The notes below the pieces were generated by a model. That model was not told the origin of the DNA. It was given only the letters and a program-made list of their open reading frames with translations, and made no database searches. 64,000 nucleotides of DNA, from assembly GCF_001612905.1 (NCBI RefSeq), contig NZ_BDBI01000007.1, positions 37,151-101,150 on the forward strand. Reading direction: 5' to 3'. The position numbers were made by a program, and so were the translations under genes. Positions 27,154 to 37,101 of this stretch are shown here, piece by piece. Numbering within the stretch: position 1 is the first letter of the stretch; every line of letters starts with the position of its first letter. This DNA is from Nocardia ignorata NBRC 108230 (GTDB lineage Bacteria > Actinomycetota > Actinomycetes > Mycobacteriales > Mycobacteriaceae).

Positions 27154-30100
27154 ATGGTTCGGCCACCGACTGCCCGCTCCGCTGTACCCGGCGTAGGTCG
27201 GCTCGGGTTACTTGAACCCACCGCGGCGGACTCCCTGCACCAGCTCGGCTGGGACAATGTCGACGGCGTGCCCGTGCTCTGGGCGCTGTCACGTTCGCCC
27301 GATGCCGATCTGGCCCTGTCCACGCTGGTGCGGTTGCGTGAGGCGCTCGGAAACGAGTGGGGCGAACTGGATTCGGCGATTCGCTCCGAAACCACGCTGC
27401 GCGGCAGGCTGTTCGCGTTGCTCGGTTCCTCGACGGCTTTCGGCGACCACCTCGTCGCCGTACCGCAGCGCTGGAAAGTGCTGCGCGCCGGTCGGCTTCC
27501 GGATCGCGACGAACTGATCGCCGACCTGCTCGACGCCGTCGACGCGAAACCCGAGACCGGCCCCAACGCGGGACCCATGCTGTTCCGGGCCGGTATCTCC
27601 GGTCCCGAGTCGATCGCGTTGCTGCGTGACCGCTATCGCGATCAGCTCATGCTCCTCGCCGCGATCGATCTGGCCTCCACCGTCGAGAACGAACCGGTGC
27701 CGCCGTATCAGGTGGTCGGCAGGCACCTGTCGGACCTGGCCGACGCCGCGCTCACCGCCGCCCTGTCGGTGTCGGTGGCGCGGGTGTGCAAGAACGGCGA
27801 GGTTCCCGTGCGGCTCGCGGTCATCGCGATGGGCAAATGCGGTGCGCGCGAACTGAATTACGTCAGCGATGTGGACGTGGTCTTCGTCGCCGAGCCCGCC
27901 GACGCCACCGCCACGCGCTTGGCCGCCGAGATGATGAGTGTCGCGAGTTCGGCCTTCTTCGAGGTCGACGCCGCGCTTCGCCCCGAGGGCAAGGCCGGTG
28001 CGCTGGTGCGCACCCTCGATTCGCACCTGGCCTACTACAAGCGTTGGGCCCGCACCTGGGAGTTCCAGGCCCTGCTGAAGAACCGCCCGATGACCGGCGA
28101 TCTGGAACTCGGACAGCAGTACCGCGACGCGCTCATGCCGATGGTGTGGGCCGCCTCCGAACGCCCCGACTTCGTCGCCGACGTGCAGGCCATGCGCCGC
28201 CGGGTGGAAGACCTGGTGCCCGCCGACCTGCGCGAACGCGAACTCAAACTCGGCGCGGGCAGCTTGCGAGATGTCGAATTCGCCGTACAGCTACTGCAAT
28301 TGGTGCACGGGCGGGTCGACGACTCGCTGCACGTCACCAATACCGTCGAGGCGCTCACCGCGCTCGCGGCGGGCGGCTACATCGGCCGCGACGACGCCGC
28401 CAACCTCACGGCCTCCTACGAGTTCCTGCGCCTGCTCGAGCACCGCCTGCAGCTGCAGCGGCTGAAACGAACACACACCCTGCCCGCCGCCGACGACGAG
28501 GAAGGCATGCGCTGGCTGGCGCGCGCCGCCCACATCCGGCCCGACGGACGCCAGGACGCGGTCGGCGTGCTCGACACCGAGATCCGCCGCAACGCGGTGC
28601 GGGTGCGCCGCCTGCACGCCAAGCTGTTCTACCGGCCGCTGCTCGACGCGGTGGCCCGGATGGATTCCGACGCGCTTCGCCTGAGCCCCGACGCCGCCGT
28701 GCGCCAGCTCGCCGCCCTCGGCTACGCCGCACCGGAGAACGCGCTCGGTCACCTCAAGGCGCTCACCGGTGGAGTGTCGCGCAAGGGCCGCATCCAGGCG
28801 CTGCTGCTGCCGACACTGCTCGAATGGCTCGGTGACACACCGAATCCCGATGCGGGCCTGCTCGCGTACCGCCGGGTGTCGGAGGGGCTCGACGACCAGA
28901 TCTGGTTCCTGCGCGAACTGCGCGACGAGGGCGCCATCGCCCAGCGGTTGATGATCGTGCTCGGCTCCTCGGAGTACCTGCCCGATCTGCTCATCAACGC
29001 CCCCGAGACCATCCGCATGTACGCCGACGGTCCCGGCGGACCCCAGCTGCTCGGACCGCAACCCGAGGACGTGGCGCGCGGAATCCAGACCGCCGCCGCC
29101 CGCTACGACGACCCGAAACGCGCTGTGGCGGCGGCTCGTTCGCTGCGCAGACACGAACTGGCCAGGGTCTCCTCGGCCGACCTGCTCGGCATGCTCGACG
29201 TGCCGCAGGTGTGCGCGGCGCTGTCGTCGGTGTGGGTCGCGGTGCTCGAGGCGGCGCTCAGCGCGGTCATCCGGGCTTCGGAAGCCGAGCGTGGCGCCCC
29301 GGCGCCCGCCGATATCGCGGTGATCGGCATGGGCAGGCTCGGCGGCAAGGAACTCGGCTACGGTTCCGACGCCGATGTCCTGTTCGTGTGCGATCCGCGG
29401 CCCGGTGAAGACGAGACGACCGCGGTGAAATGGGCGACCAATGTCGCCGAGAACGTGCAGCGGCTGCTAGGTGCCCCGAGTGTCGACCCGCCGCTGCAGG
29501 TCGATGCGGGCCTGCGCCCCGAGGGTCGTCAAGGCGCCCTGGTTCGCACGCTCGCGGCCTATCAGGCCTACTACGCCCAGTGGGCCCAGTCGTGGGAGGT
29601 GCAGGCGCTGCTGCGCGCACACCAGGTGGCGGGGGATCAGGACCTGGGCGTGCGGTTCCTGCACGTCATCGACCCGGTGCGCTACCCGGCAGGCGGGGTG
29701 TCGCCCGAGGCGGTGCGCGAGATCCGCCGGATCAAGGCGCGCGTGGATTCCGAGCGTCTGCCGCGCGGCGCCAACCCCGCCACCCACACCAAACTCGGTC
29801 GCGGTGGCCTGGCCGACATCGAGTGGACGGTGCAACTGCTGCAGTTGCGGCACGCCCACGAGGTGCCCGCCCTGCACAACACCTCGACACTGCAGTCGCT
29901 CGACGTGATCGAGGCCGAGGGCATCCTCGAGCCGGAAGACGTTGCGCTGCTGCGGGAATCGTGGCTCACGGCGACGGCGGCCCGCAACGCGCTCGTGCTG
30001 GTGAAGGGCAAGCCGACCGATCAGCTGCCCGGTCCCGGTCGGCTGCTGTCGGCGGTGGCCCGCGTGGCCGGCTGGCCCAACGACGACGGCAGCGAATTCC

Positions 30101-30165
30101 TCGACAACTACCTGCGCATCACGCGCCGGGCCAGGGCCGTCGTCGAGCGGGTCTTCGGGGTGTGA
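27154..30165 (+). CDS. glnE: Bifunctional glutamine synthetase adenylyltransferase/deadenylase
   Basis: GlnE switches GlnA1 off and on by adding or removing AMP on a tyrosine. The 1003-residue protein has two nucleotidyltransferase domains, each with its G-[GS]-x-[SG]-D-x-D pattern: [11 protein letters not shown] near residue 243 and [11 protein letters not shown] near residue 738, and the repeated segment [11 protein letters not shown] / [11 protein letters not shown]. Helical linker domains separate and follow them. It is complete and of normal length. A bidirectional terminator lies directly downstream. Confidence 0.95.
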   Translation: MVRPPTARSAVPGVGRLGLLEPTAADSLHQLGWDNVDGVPVLWALSRSPDADLALSTLVRLREALGNEWGELDSAIRSETTLRGRLFALLGSSTAFGDHLVAVPQRWKVLRAGRLPDRDELIADLLDAVDAKPETGPNAGPMLFRAGISGPESIALLRDRYRDQLMLLAAIDLASTVENEPVPPYQVVGRHLSDLADAALTAALSVSVARVCKNGEVPVRLAVIAMGKCGARELNYVSDVDVVFVAEPADATATRLAAEMMSVASSAFFEVDAALRPEGKAGALVRTLDSHLAYYKRWARTWEFQALLKNRPMTGDLELGQQYRDALMPMVWAASERPDFVADVQAMRRRVEDLVPADLRERELKLGAGSLRDVEFAVQLLQLVHGRVDDSLHVTNTVEALTALAAGGYIGRDDAANLTASYEFLRLLEHRLQLQRLKRTHTLPAADDEEGMRWLARAAHIRPDGRQDAVGVLDTEIRRNAVRVRRLHAKLFYRPLLDAVARMDSDALRLSPDAAVRQLAALGYAAPENALGHLKALTGGVSRKGRIQALLLPTLLEWLGDTPNPDAGLLAYRRVSEGLDDQIWFLRELRDEGAIAQRLMIVLGSSEYLPDLLINAPETIRMYADGPGGPQLLGPQPEDVARGIQTAAARYDDPKRAVAAARSLRRHELARVSSADLLGMLDVPQVCAALSSVWVAVLEAALSAVIRASEAERGAPAPADIAVIGMGRLGGKELGYGSDADVLFVCDPRPGEDETTAVKWATNVAENVQRLLGAPSVDPPLQVDAGLRPEGRQGALVRTLAAYQAYYAQWAQSWEVQALLRAHQVAGDQDLGVRFLHVIDPVRYPAGGVSPEAVREIRRIKARVDSERLPRGANPATHTKLGRGGLADIEWTVQLLQLRHAHEVPALHNTSTLQSLDVIEAEGILEPEDVALLRESWLTATAARNALVLVKGKPTDQLPGPGRLLSAVARVAGWPNDDGSEFLDNYLRITRRARAVVERVFGV

Positions 30166-30175
30166 GGACATGAGA

Positions 30176-30204
30176 AAGGCCCCGCACCAGTGGTGCGGGG
30201 CCTT
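30176..30204. terminator. Bidirectional terminator between glnE and the cold-shock gene
   Basis: A perfect 13-bp stem (AAGGCCCCGCACC with its complement) and a 3-nt loop lie between the two converging stop codons. Confidence 0.8.
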
Positions 30205-30224
30205 CCTACAGCATCACGCCGAAA

Positions 30225-30428
30225 TCAGATGGCGCGGACGTCCTGAGCCTGGGGGCCCTTCTGGCCCTGACCGACCTCGAACTCCACGCGCTGGCCCTCT
30301 TCGAGCGACTTGAAGCCCGAGCCGCCGATGGCCGAGTAATGCACGAAGACGTCGGGGCCGCCTCCGTCTTGGGCGATGAAGCCGAAGCCCTTTTCGCCGT
30401 TGAACCACTTAACAGTGCCTTGAGTCAT
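30225..30428 (-). CDS. cspA: Cold shock protein
   Basis: The 67-residue protein is a single cold-shock OB-fold domain with both RNA-binding motifs, KGFGFI (RNP1) and VFVHYSAI (RNP2). It starts [14 protein letters not shown], typical of actinobacterial CspA. It acts as an RNA chaperone. The 5' leader of over 100 nt and the A-rich sequence before ATG 30428 instead of a clear ribosome binding site fit the long leaders of csp genes. Confidence 0.95.
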   Translation of the reverse strand: MTQGTVKWFNGEKGFGFIAQDGGGPDVFVHYSAIGGSGFKSLEEGQRVEFEVGQGQKGPQAQDVRAI

Positions 30429-30649
30429 GTTTTTAAAAGTCTTTTCCGTAGGTGAGCCACGGCGATCACTTGCGATCAGCCCAGTCTCAGCGTCCAAGTA
30501 TGCCACACTCGTCAGCAAACCGCGCATTCGGCTGCATCACACCACCGTGTGGGCGGAGTCTGCGGAAATTCCCGGGCGTGTCGCACGCGGTTTCGGTCAT
30601 CCTTCGGCCTCGCTCACCCGCCGCCGCGAAGTGTGCCAATCTGGGCACC

Positions 30650-31645
30650 ATGGACATCGACCTCGCCATGCGGGTACTCGACGCACACGTGGCCTTCGAG
30701 AAGCGGCGGCTGCGCGATCCCGCGGGTTTTCTCGAACTGATCACCGAGGAGGTGGACGGCGCGCTCGCCGAGGCCGACGTGCTCACCCTGGCCGAGGCCG
30801 TCACCCGCGAGCAGATCAAGGCCGTCGCGCACAAGTACGCGGTGCAGTTCCCCGTCGAGGGCGCCATCCCCGAACTCGTCGGTGAGGTGGCCGCGCGGTT
30901 GTACAACCATCGCGTCAACGACGAGATGGAAGTCGGCGAGGTGGTCGACACCCGCCACTTCGACGACCTCGTCGACGCGATCGCGGGCATGGAGGTGACG
31001 CACCGGCTGCTGCGCATAGTGCTGAACAGTCCTGTCACCGTCGACGCCTGCGTGGAGGCCGTGCAGCGCGCGGTGGTGACCGCGGTCGACGACGGGCGCC
31101 ACGTGGAAGGCGGCGGGCTGGCCGCCTCGCTGCGCGGCGCGCTGTCGCGACTGGCCGAACCGGCGATGCCCGTGATCGAGACCGGCGTCGGCCGCATCAC
31201 CCGCACCGGTGCGCGATTCGTGTTGCGCGGCAACAGCAACGACGCCGACGAGGTGCTCATCGACACCGCCCGCGAGACCTGGCGCAAGCACGTCGGCGAT
31301 TCGGTCGGCACGTTCCGTGAGGTGGTCTCGGCCGACGACGTCGAGGACATCGTCGTGCTCGCCTTCGAGTTCTGGCGCTCCTTCCGCGACACCGACTACT
31401 TCCACGCGCTGCTCGACGAGGGCATCGACCACGTCTTCGACAAGTACGGCGACACCGCGCTCACCGAACTCCTGGCCGAGCTCGGCGTGAGCCGCGCCGA
31501 CATCATGGAGGAGGCACTGCGTTTCGGCCCGTCGGTGCTCGAAAAGCTCGACGAACGCGGCTATCTCGACGCACTGTTGCGACGCAGGCTCGCACCGTTC
31601 TACGCCTCGGCGGAGTTCCGTGCCGCGGTGGCCGGGACCGGGTAG
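30650..31645 (+). CDS. Conserved helical protein of unknown function
   Basis: The 331-residue cytoplasmic protein is predicted to be almost all helical and is rich in Glu, Asp, Val and Ala. It has no transmembrane segment, cysteine cluster or known catalytic motif. A segment RGALSRLAEPAMPVIETGVG precedes a second helical half. I do not recognise the family; proteins of this look occur in Rhodococcus and mycobacteria. It is 115 bp upstream of the DUF262 gene on the same strand. ATG 30650 was chosen because the upstream open part looks non-coding. Confidence 0.7.
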   Translation: MDIDLAMRVLDAHVAFEKRRLRDPAGFLELITEEVDGALAEADVLTLAEAVTREQIKAVAHKYAVQFPVEGAIPELVGEVAARLYNHRVNDEMEVGEVVDTRHFDDLVDAIAGMEVTHRLLRIVLNSPVTVDACVEAVQRAVVTAVDDGRHVEGGGLAASLRGALSRLAEPAMPVIETGVGRITRTGARFVLRGNSNDADEVLIDTARETWRKHVGDSVGTFREVVSADDVEDIVVLAFEFWRSFRDTDYFHALLDEGIDHVFDKYGDTALTELLAELGVSRADIMEEALRFGPSVLEKLDERGYLDALLRRRLAPFYASAEFRAAVAGTG

Positions 31646-31760
31646 CGCGGCACTCGACCCGCCAGTCCTGTTCGGGCGCTGGGATGTCGGAGCCTGTCGG
31701 TACGATCCGTGCGACGATGGGGCGGTTCGCCGCTAGGAGGAACGCGATCGAAAGGCTGTC

Positions 31761-34277
31761 GTGACACGTCTGTCCACCCTGCTCGACCAGATCGATTCCG
31801 GGGCCGTGCTGCTGCCGGAGTTCCAGCGCGGGTACGTGTGGAACCGCGATCAGGTGCGTGGGCTCATGCGGTCGCTGTACCTGGGGTACCCGGTCGGTGG
31901 CTTGCTGGTGTGGGAGACGGGATCCGACGACATCGCGGTGCGCGGCACGGCCGCCGGCTCGGGCCTGCGGCAGCTGCTGCTCGACGGCCAGCAGCGCATC
32001 ACCACCCTCTACGGCATCGTGCGCGGGAAGGCGCCGTCGTTCTTCGAGGGCGACGCCGTCGCGTTCACCGGCCTCCATTTCGATGTCGAGCGTGAGCTTT
32101 TCGAGTTCCAGGTGCCCGGCCGCGACATCAGTCCGGCGTGGATCGATGTCACCGAACTGTTCGCGCTCGGCCCGATGCACTACATGTCCAGGTTCCCCGA
32201 CGAGTCTCCGGAAACGCTGGCGCTGTACCTGGACCGGTTGAACAAGCTGCGCGAGATCACCCACCGCGAGTTCAATGTCGAGACCATCACCGGCTCGGAC
32301 CGCACGGTCGACGAGGTGGTCGACATCTTCAACCGGGTGAACTCCGGCGGCACCAAACTCTCCAAGGGCGACCTGGCGCTGGCCACCCTGTGCGCCCAGT
32401 GGCCGCAGGCGCGCGGCAACCTGCGCGATCACCTGATCCGCTGGGACAAGGACGGCTACACCTTCACCCTCGACTGGCTGCTGCGCAACGTTATCGCGGT
32501 CGGCAACGGGCGCTCGCATTTCGACGCGCTCGGCGACCTCGAGCCCGCCGAATTCGAGCTGGCGCTGAGCGAGTCGGCGCGCCAGGTCGACACCTTCCTC
32601 GACACCGTCGCGGGCAGGCTCGGCCTCGACCACGACCGAGTTCTGATGGGCCGCTACGCGATTCCGGTCATCACCCGGCTGCTGTTCCTCAACGGCGGGC
32701 AGTTCGACAACGACCTGCACCGCGACCGGGTGCTGTACTGGTACATCCATTCGGCGCTGTGGGGCCGCTTCAGCGGGTCGACCGAGACTTTCCTGCAGCA
32801 GGACTACGACACCCTCGAACGCGGCGGTATCGACGCGCTGATCGCCTCCCTGGAACGCCTGCGCGGCGGCTCGCTCGACCTGTGCGCCGACGACTTCGCC
32901 GGCGCCACCCGAGGTTCGCGTTTCTACCCGCTGCTGTACCTGCTCACCCGGGTGGACGGTTCGCGCGATCTCGGCACCGGAACCGAACTCGGCATCGAAC
33001 AGTTCGGCGACCGCACCCCGGTGCAGGTGCACTACCTGTTCCCCAAAACCCTGCTGCGCGAATACGGCTACGAACGCAACGAGATCAATGCGATCGCCAA
33101 CTTCTGCTTCCTGAGTCCCGGCTCGGAAGCCGAAGTGGGCGAGCGTGAACCGGCCGACTACTTCGCGGAGATGGAGCGGCGCAACCCGGGCGTCCTCGCC
33201 TCACAGTGGATCCCCACCGACCCCAACCTCTGGCGCGTGGAGAACTATCGCGAATTCCTGCGGGCGCGGCGCATGCAGCTCTCGCGGGCGGCCGATACGT
33301 TCCTGGAGAAGCTGCGCACGGGCAACCTGCACCGGCCGACGCTGCTGACGGTCGGCGTCGCCGGTGTCACGGTCGGCGACCCGGCCGTCGACCAGGTGAA
33401 CGCCCTCGTCGAGGACCTCGTCGCCGACGGTTTCGGTTTCCCTTTGCTCGACAGCGAGGTCTCCGACCCCATCACCGGCCGCGAACTCGCGGTGGCGGAG
33501 GCGTTCTGGCCCGAGGGCCTGCAGCCCGGTGTCGGGATGCCCGTGGTGCTGCTGCTCGAACCGGCCGATGCCGACCTCACCCGCTTCTCCCAGCTGGGCT
33601 ACGCGGTGTTCACCTCCGTCGACGCCCTGCGCGGCTACGTGGAGAACCTGCGCGCCGAGGCGTCCGGCGCTCCCGGCTTCGACGGCCCCGCCGCCGATGT
33701 GGCCGCGCTGGCCGAACGGCTGCCCGCCACCTGGGTCGGCAATTCCGAACTGGTCTGGTTCACCTACTCGTGGGCGCTGCTCGAGCAGGACCGGGCGAGC
33801 GGTCCCGAAGTGGTGGAACTGAGCCCCGAACAGGTCGCGTTGCGCTACATCGCGCTGTGGGCGCTCACGCGCACCTTCTACATCCACGCCTTCGACCAGG
33901 GCAATCCCGGTGAATGGCGCTACTACCTCGGCGACGCCATCGGCCCCAACCCGCTGATCCCGCGTGAGTGGCTCGCCGCGCGGGCGGTCGAGTCCGGTGC
34001 ACTGGCGCCCGGTGCGGTCCCCGGTGACGAGGACATCGCGATCGCCCTGGTGCACGGCGTCATCGATACCGTCGACGAGGTGGCCAACGCGCTCACCCAC
34101 ATCCTGGGCGGGCCGGGCCTGTTCGCTTCGCTCTGGGCCTCGGCGGGCGCGGCCGAACACTACGGGTATCCGCTGTCGACCGATCAGATCAACGACCTCA
34201 TCAACCAGGTCGTCAACGATCCGGCCTCGCGAAAGATCCAGGCCTACAACTGGATCGAAGCGGGCATGCCGCTCTAG
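31761..34277 (+). CDS. DUF262/HNH (GmrSD-like) nuclease-type protein with long C-terminal extension
   Basis: The 838-residue protein starts with a DUF262 domain: LPEFQRGYVW near residue 18, the ParB-like signature DGQQR at 75-79 and FNRVNSGGTKLSKGD near 190. A degenerate DUF1524/HNH segment follows near residues 420-470 (VHYLFPKTLL, then NEINAIANFCFL), where the usual pair of histidines is reduced to one. Such proteins include the type IV restriction enzyme GmrSD and NTP-dependent anti-phage nucleases. Residues about 530-838 are a further domain that I cannot assign, with many Trp and Asp residues. GTG 31761 is preceded by GAAAGG. A defence role is inference. Confidence 0.75.
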   Translation: MTRLSTLLDQIDSGAVLLPEFQRGYVWNRDQVRGLMRSLYLGYPVGGLLVWETGSDDIAVRGTAAGSGLRQLLLDGQQRITTLYGIVRGKAPSFFEGDAVAFTGLHFDVERELFEFQVPGRDISPAWIDVTELFALGPMHYMSRFPDESPETLALYLDRLNKLREITHREFNVETITGSDRTVDEVVDIFNRVNSGGTKLSKGDLALATLCAQWPQARGNLRDHLIRWDKDGYTFTLDWLLRNVIAVGNGRSHFDALGDLEPAEFELALSESARQVDTFLDTVAGRLGLDHDRVLMGRYAIPVITRLLFLNGGQFDNDLHRDRVLYWYIHSALWGRFSGSTETFLQQDYDTLERGGIDALIASLERLRGGSLDLCADDFAGATRGSRFYPLLYLLTRVDGSRDLGTGTELGIEQFGDRTPVQVHYLFPKTLLREYGYERNEINAIANFCFLSPGSEAEVGEREPADYFAEMERRNPGVLASQWIPTDPNLWRVENYREFLRARRMQLSRAADTFLEKLRTGNLHRPTLLTVGVAGVTVGDPAVDQVNALVEDLVADGFGFPLLDSEVSDPITGRELAVAEAFWPEGLQPGVGMPVVLLLEPADADLTRFSQLGYAVFTSVDALRGYVENLRAEASGAPGFDGPAADVAALAERLPATWVGNSELVWFTYSWALLEQDRASGPEVVELSPEQVALRYIALWALTRTFYIHAFDQGNPGEWRYYLGDAIGPNPLIPREWLAARAVESGALAPGAVPGDEDIAIALVHGVIDTVDEVANALTHILGGPGLFASLWASAGAAEHYGYPLSTDQINDLINQVVNDPASRKIQAYNWIEAGMPL

Positions 34278-34537
34278 TCCGGTGCGCCGGTCACGCGCTG
34301 GAAGGTCGTGACGAACTCGCGCAGGGCATCGGGGTCGGCCGTTTCCACGGTGATCGGAGTGCCCGCGCGGACGTCGAGTTCCGGCCAGCAGACGGGCAGG
34401 ACCGGCAGCTGAACGGTCCGGGTACCGACGGTCACCGTGATCGCGGGGGTGCGACTCGTCGCGACGGTCATCAGGTCCTCCACCGCCTGCTCGGTGAGCT
34501 GTCCGGCGGCACTGAATTGTTCGATGTACACGGCCAC
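34274..34537 (-). CDS. HPr-like protein lacking the phosphorylation sites
   Basis: The 87-residue protein aligns without gaps to the PTS phosphocarrier HPr over its full length, best from AITVTVG (HPr strand B) to LDVRAGTPITVETADPDALREFVTTF (HPr strand D and helix C). At the place of the active His15 it has Thr15 (GQLTEQA), with no following Pro, and at the regulatory Ser46 it has Val46. It cannot work as a phosphocarrier in the usual way. Its stop overlaps the DUF262 gene end by 4 bp. Family assignment is by my own alignment from memory. Confidence 0.55.
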   Translation of the reverse strand: MAVYIEQFSAAGQLTEQAVEDLMTVATSRTPAITVTVGTRTVQLPVLPVCWPELDVRAGTPITVETADPDALREFVTTFQRVTGAPD

Positions 34538-34625
34538 CTCCTTCTCGGCGGCCAGTGTAGGCCCCTCAGAGAATCCTCAGAGGCACCACATCCAGGCCTG
34601 ATGCGTGCCCGCTTAGGCTGCTCGC

Positions 34626-35576
34626 ATGATGCGTGAATGGATGGATCGAGCGCTGCTCGTCCTGGGGTGGGGCGCAGTGATCGCGGCGGTGGCCGGGATC
34701 GTGTTGCACGTCGGGAACTGGCAGCAGAGAACGTTGGTCTTGCTTGCTTCGGGGGCGATGTGGTTGATGCTCGGTGCCGTGGTGGGGGTGGTGTTGCTGC
34801 TGCTCGCGCGCGGGTGGCGCAGCGCCGCCGTGGGGGCCGCGGTGCTGGTGGGGGCCGGTGCGCTGGTCGTGCCTTCCTATGTGCCTGAGGCGCGTGCCGC
34901 CGACGGACCGGAAGTGATTGTGCTGCAGTCGAACATGCTCTTCGGCAAGGCCGACCCGAAGGCGGTGGTGTCGACGGTGCGCGACAACGACGTCGATCTA
35001 CTCACCGTCGAGGAACTGACCTTCGACGCGATTACGGCGCTGCGCGCGGCCGGACTGGAGGAGCAGCTTCCGCACGTCTACCTCGAAGCGGCCCACGCGG
35101 GCGGGGGAGGCACCGGGATCTACAGCCGCTATCCCTTGGGCGACACCAAGAAGTTCGACGGATTCGTGATGAGCAACCTCGGCGCGACCATGGAACACCC
35201 GCAGCGCGGCCCGATCTCGGTGTTCGCCTTCCATCCGATGCCGCCGAACCTGGACTTCGTGGCGTGGTCGAACGAGATGCGCCGGGTCGACGAGATCCTC
35301 GCCGCCACCAGCGCGCCCGCGATCGTCGGCGCGGATTTCAACGCGACCCAGAATCATTCGGCCTATCGGGCACTGCTCGACGGCCCGTTCGCCTCGGCCG
35401 CCGACCAGACCGGCGACGGCATCCTGCTCACCTACCCCGCCGACCGCCGTTGGGGTCCGTTGCTCGGTATCGACTACGTGCTCGTCGCCGGTGGCGTGGC
35501 CGAAGACGTTCGCACACTGACCCTTCCGGGCACCGACCATCGCGCTGTGCTCGCCACGCTCCGAATGGACCGCTGA
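34626..35576 (+). CDS. Membrane-anchored endonuclease/exonuclease/phosphatase family protein (VanJ-like)
   Basis: The 316-residue protein has three hydrophobic helices in the first 95 residues, then an EEP domain facing outside. Visible motifs are LQSNMLFG (Asn), LLTVEEL (Glu), GADFNATQNH (Asp, Asn) and a late GTDHRAVLATL (Asp-His). This layout is that of VanJ/StaP-type proteins from actinobacteria, some of which give teicoplanin resistance, probably through dephosphorylation of lipid carriers. The substrate here is unknown. ATG ATG starts the frame. Confidence 0.85.
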   Translation: MMREWMDRALLVLGWGAVIAAVAGIVLHVGNWQQRTLVLLASGAMWLMLGAVVGVVLLLLARGWRSAAVGAAVLVGAGALVVPSYVPEARAADGPEVIVLQSNMLFGKADPKAVVSTVRDNDVDLLTVEELTFDAITALRAAGLEEQLPHVYLEAAHAGGGGTGIYSRYPLGDTKKFDGFVMSNLGATMEHPQRGPISVFAFHPMPPNLDFVAWSNEMRRVDEILAATSAPAIVGADFNATQNHSAYRALLDGPFASAADQTGDGILLTYPADRRWGPLLGIDYVLVAGGVAEDVRTLTLPGTDHRAVLATLRMDR

Positions 35577-35649
35577 CACTTCTGGATTACCATGTGAGCG
35601 CTCGACAGCGGAGGCTTCGTGTCCGCGTCATTTCCGGGGAGGACAGCGT

Positions 35650-37101
35650 ATGAGAAGACATCGGTTCGGCGTGGCCGTGGCCGCGGCACTGATGAGTGTG
35701 GGGGTGCTGGTCACCGGTTGCTCGACGGCGAACACCGTCACCGGAGACCAGGCGGTACCTACGCAGGACAACCCGTGGGAGGTGGCGGGCGCGACCTCGA
35801 GCGAGGGGCCGAGCGGCCCGCGCCCGGGTGTGCCCGACACCGACAAGAAGGCCGAGAACACGGACAACGGTGCCATCGACAAGCTCGCGATGAACGCGAT
35901 CGCCGACATCGAAGAGTACTGGCAGGGGGAGTATTCCAAGACGTTCCGCGGCGACTTCAAGCCGGCTTCGAAGTACATCTCCTGGTCGGCGCGTGCCTCG
36001 GAGGCCGAGTCGGTGGAGTTCTGCTTCGGCAGCACCTACAAGCTGGTCAATGCCGCGTACTGCCCGCTCAACCACACCATCGGTTGGGACCGTGAGGTGC
36101 TGTTGCCGCTGCTGGTCGACAAGTACGAAGAGATGTCGGTGGTGATGGTGCTGGCCCACGAGTACGGGCACGCCATCCAGGCGCAGGCCGACCTGCTGCG
36201 CGGCTTCCTGATGGACGGCCTGGTGAAGGAGCAGCAGGCCGACTGCCTGGCCGGTGTGTTCCTTCGCCATGTGGCCGAAGGCAATTCGAAGCACTTCACC
36301 CTCAACACCACCGACGGCCTCAACGGTGTCCTCGGCGCGACCGTCGCCGTGCGCGACCGTGACCCCAACGACCCCGACGCCATCCACGGTTCGGCGTTCG
36401 AGCGGGTCACCGCGGTGCAGATGGGTTACACCGACGGCGCCAAGGCGTGCAAGGCCATCGACAAGGACGAGATCGCCAAGCGCCGCGAGGGGCTGCCGGT
36501 CACCTTCGAGGAGGACGAGCGCGACAAGCAGTTGCCGGTGGACCAGGAAACGCTCAGCACGCTCGCCACCCAGCTCGGCAAGTCGATGCCGGTGCAGAAC
36601 ATGCCGAAGTTCGATTACAGCGGCGTCACCCGCAACTGCGCGAAAACGACCACGACCGAACCGGTTTCGTACTGCCCGTCGTCCAACACGATCGGCACCG
36701 ACGTGCCCGCCATGGCCGAGCGGGCCGGAGAAGGCGCGAGCGGTGAGGAGGAACCGCTGTCGGCGGTCGTCACCGGCGACTACAACGCCGCCGTGGTGTT
36801 CGTCTCCCGCTACGCCCTTGCGCTGCAACAGGATCGGAAGGTCTCGCTGACCGGCGCGGCCACCGCCGGCCTTCGCACGGCCTGCCTGTCGGGTGCGCTC
36901 ACCACGAAACTCAGCGAGCCGGGCAGTGATCCGCGCCTGTCGGCGGGCGACCTCGACGAAGCGGTCTCCGGCCTGCTCGCCGACGGCCTGGCCGCCAGCG
37001 ATGTCGACGGCAAGGTGGTGCCGAGCGGATACCAGCGCCTCGAGGCTTTCCGCACCGGCGTCCTGCAAGGCGAGCAGGTCTGCTGGACTCAGTTCGAGTA
37101 A
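35650..37101 (+). CDS. Lipoprotein neutral zinc metallopeptidase (YpfJ-like)
   Basis: The 483-residue product has a lipoprotein signal (VLVTGCSTAN). Its zinc-dependent peptidase domain includes LAHEYGHAIQAQ near residue 172 (HExxH) and the third ligand in KEQQADCLAGVF near residue 198. This is the neutral zinc metallopeptidase family (PF04228), here exported and attached to the membrane. The C-terminal 220 residues are a separate region with paired cysteines. The segment after the signal is low-complexity. Substrate unknown. Confidence 0.85.
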   Translation: MRRHRFGVAVAAALMSVGVLVTGCSTANTVTGDQAVPTQDNPWEVAGATSSEGPSGPRPGVPDTDKKAENTDNGAIDKLAMNAIADIEEYWQGEYSKTFRGDFKPASKYISWSARASEAESVEFCFGSTYKLVNAAYCPLNHTIGWDREVLLPLLVDKYEEMSVVMVLAHEYGHAIQAQADLLRGFLMDGLVKEQQADCLAGVFLRHVAEGNSKHFTLNTTDGLNGVLGATVAVRDRDPNDPDAIHGSAFERVTAVQMGYTDGAKACKAIDKDEIAKRREGLPVTFEEDERDKQLPVDQETLSTLATQLGKSMPVQNMPKFDYSGVTRNCAKTTTTEPVSYCPSSNTIGTDVPAMAERAGEGASGEEEPLSAVVTGDYNAAVVFVSRYALALQQDRKVSLTGAATAGLRTACLSGALTTKLSEPGSDPRLSAGDLDEAVSGLLADGLAASDVDGKVVPSGYQRLEAFRTGVLQGEQVCWTQFE

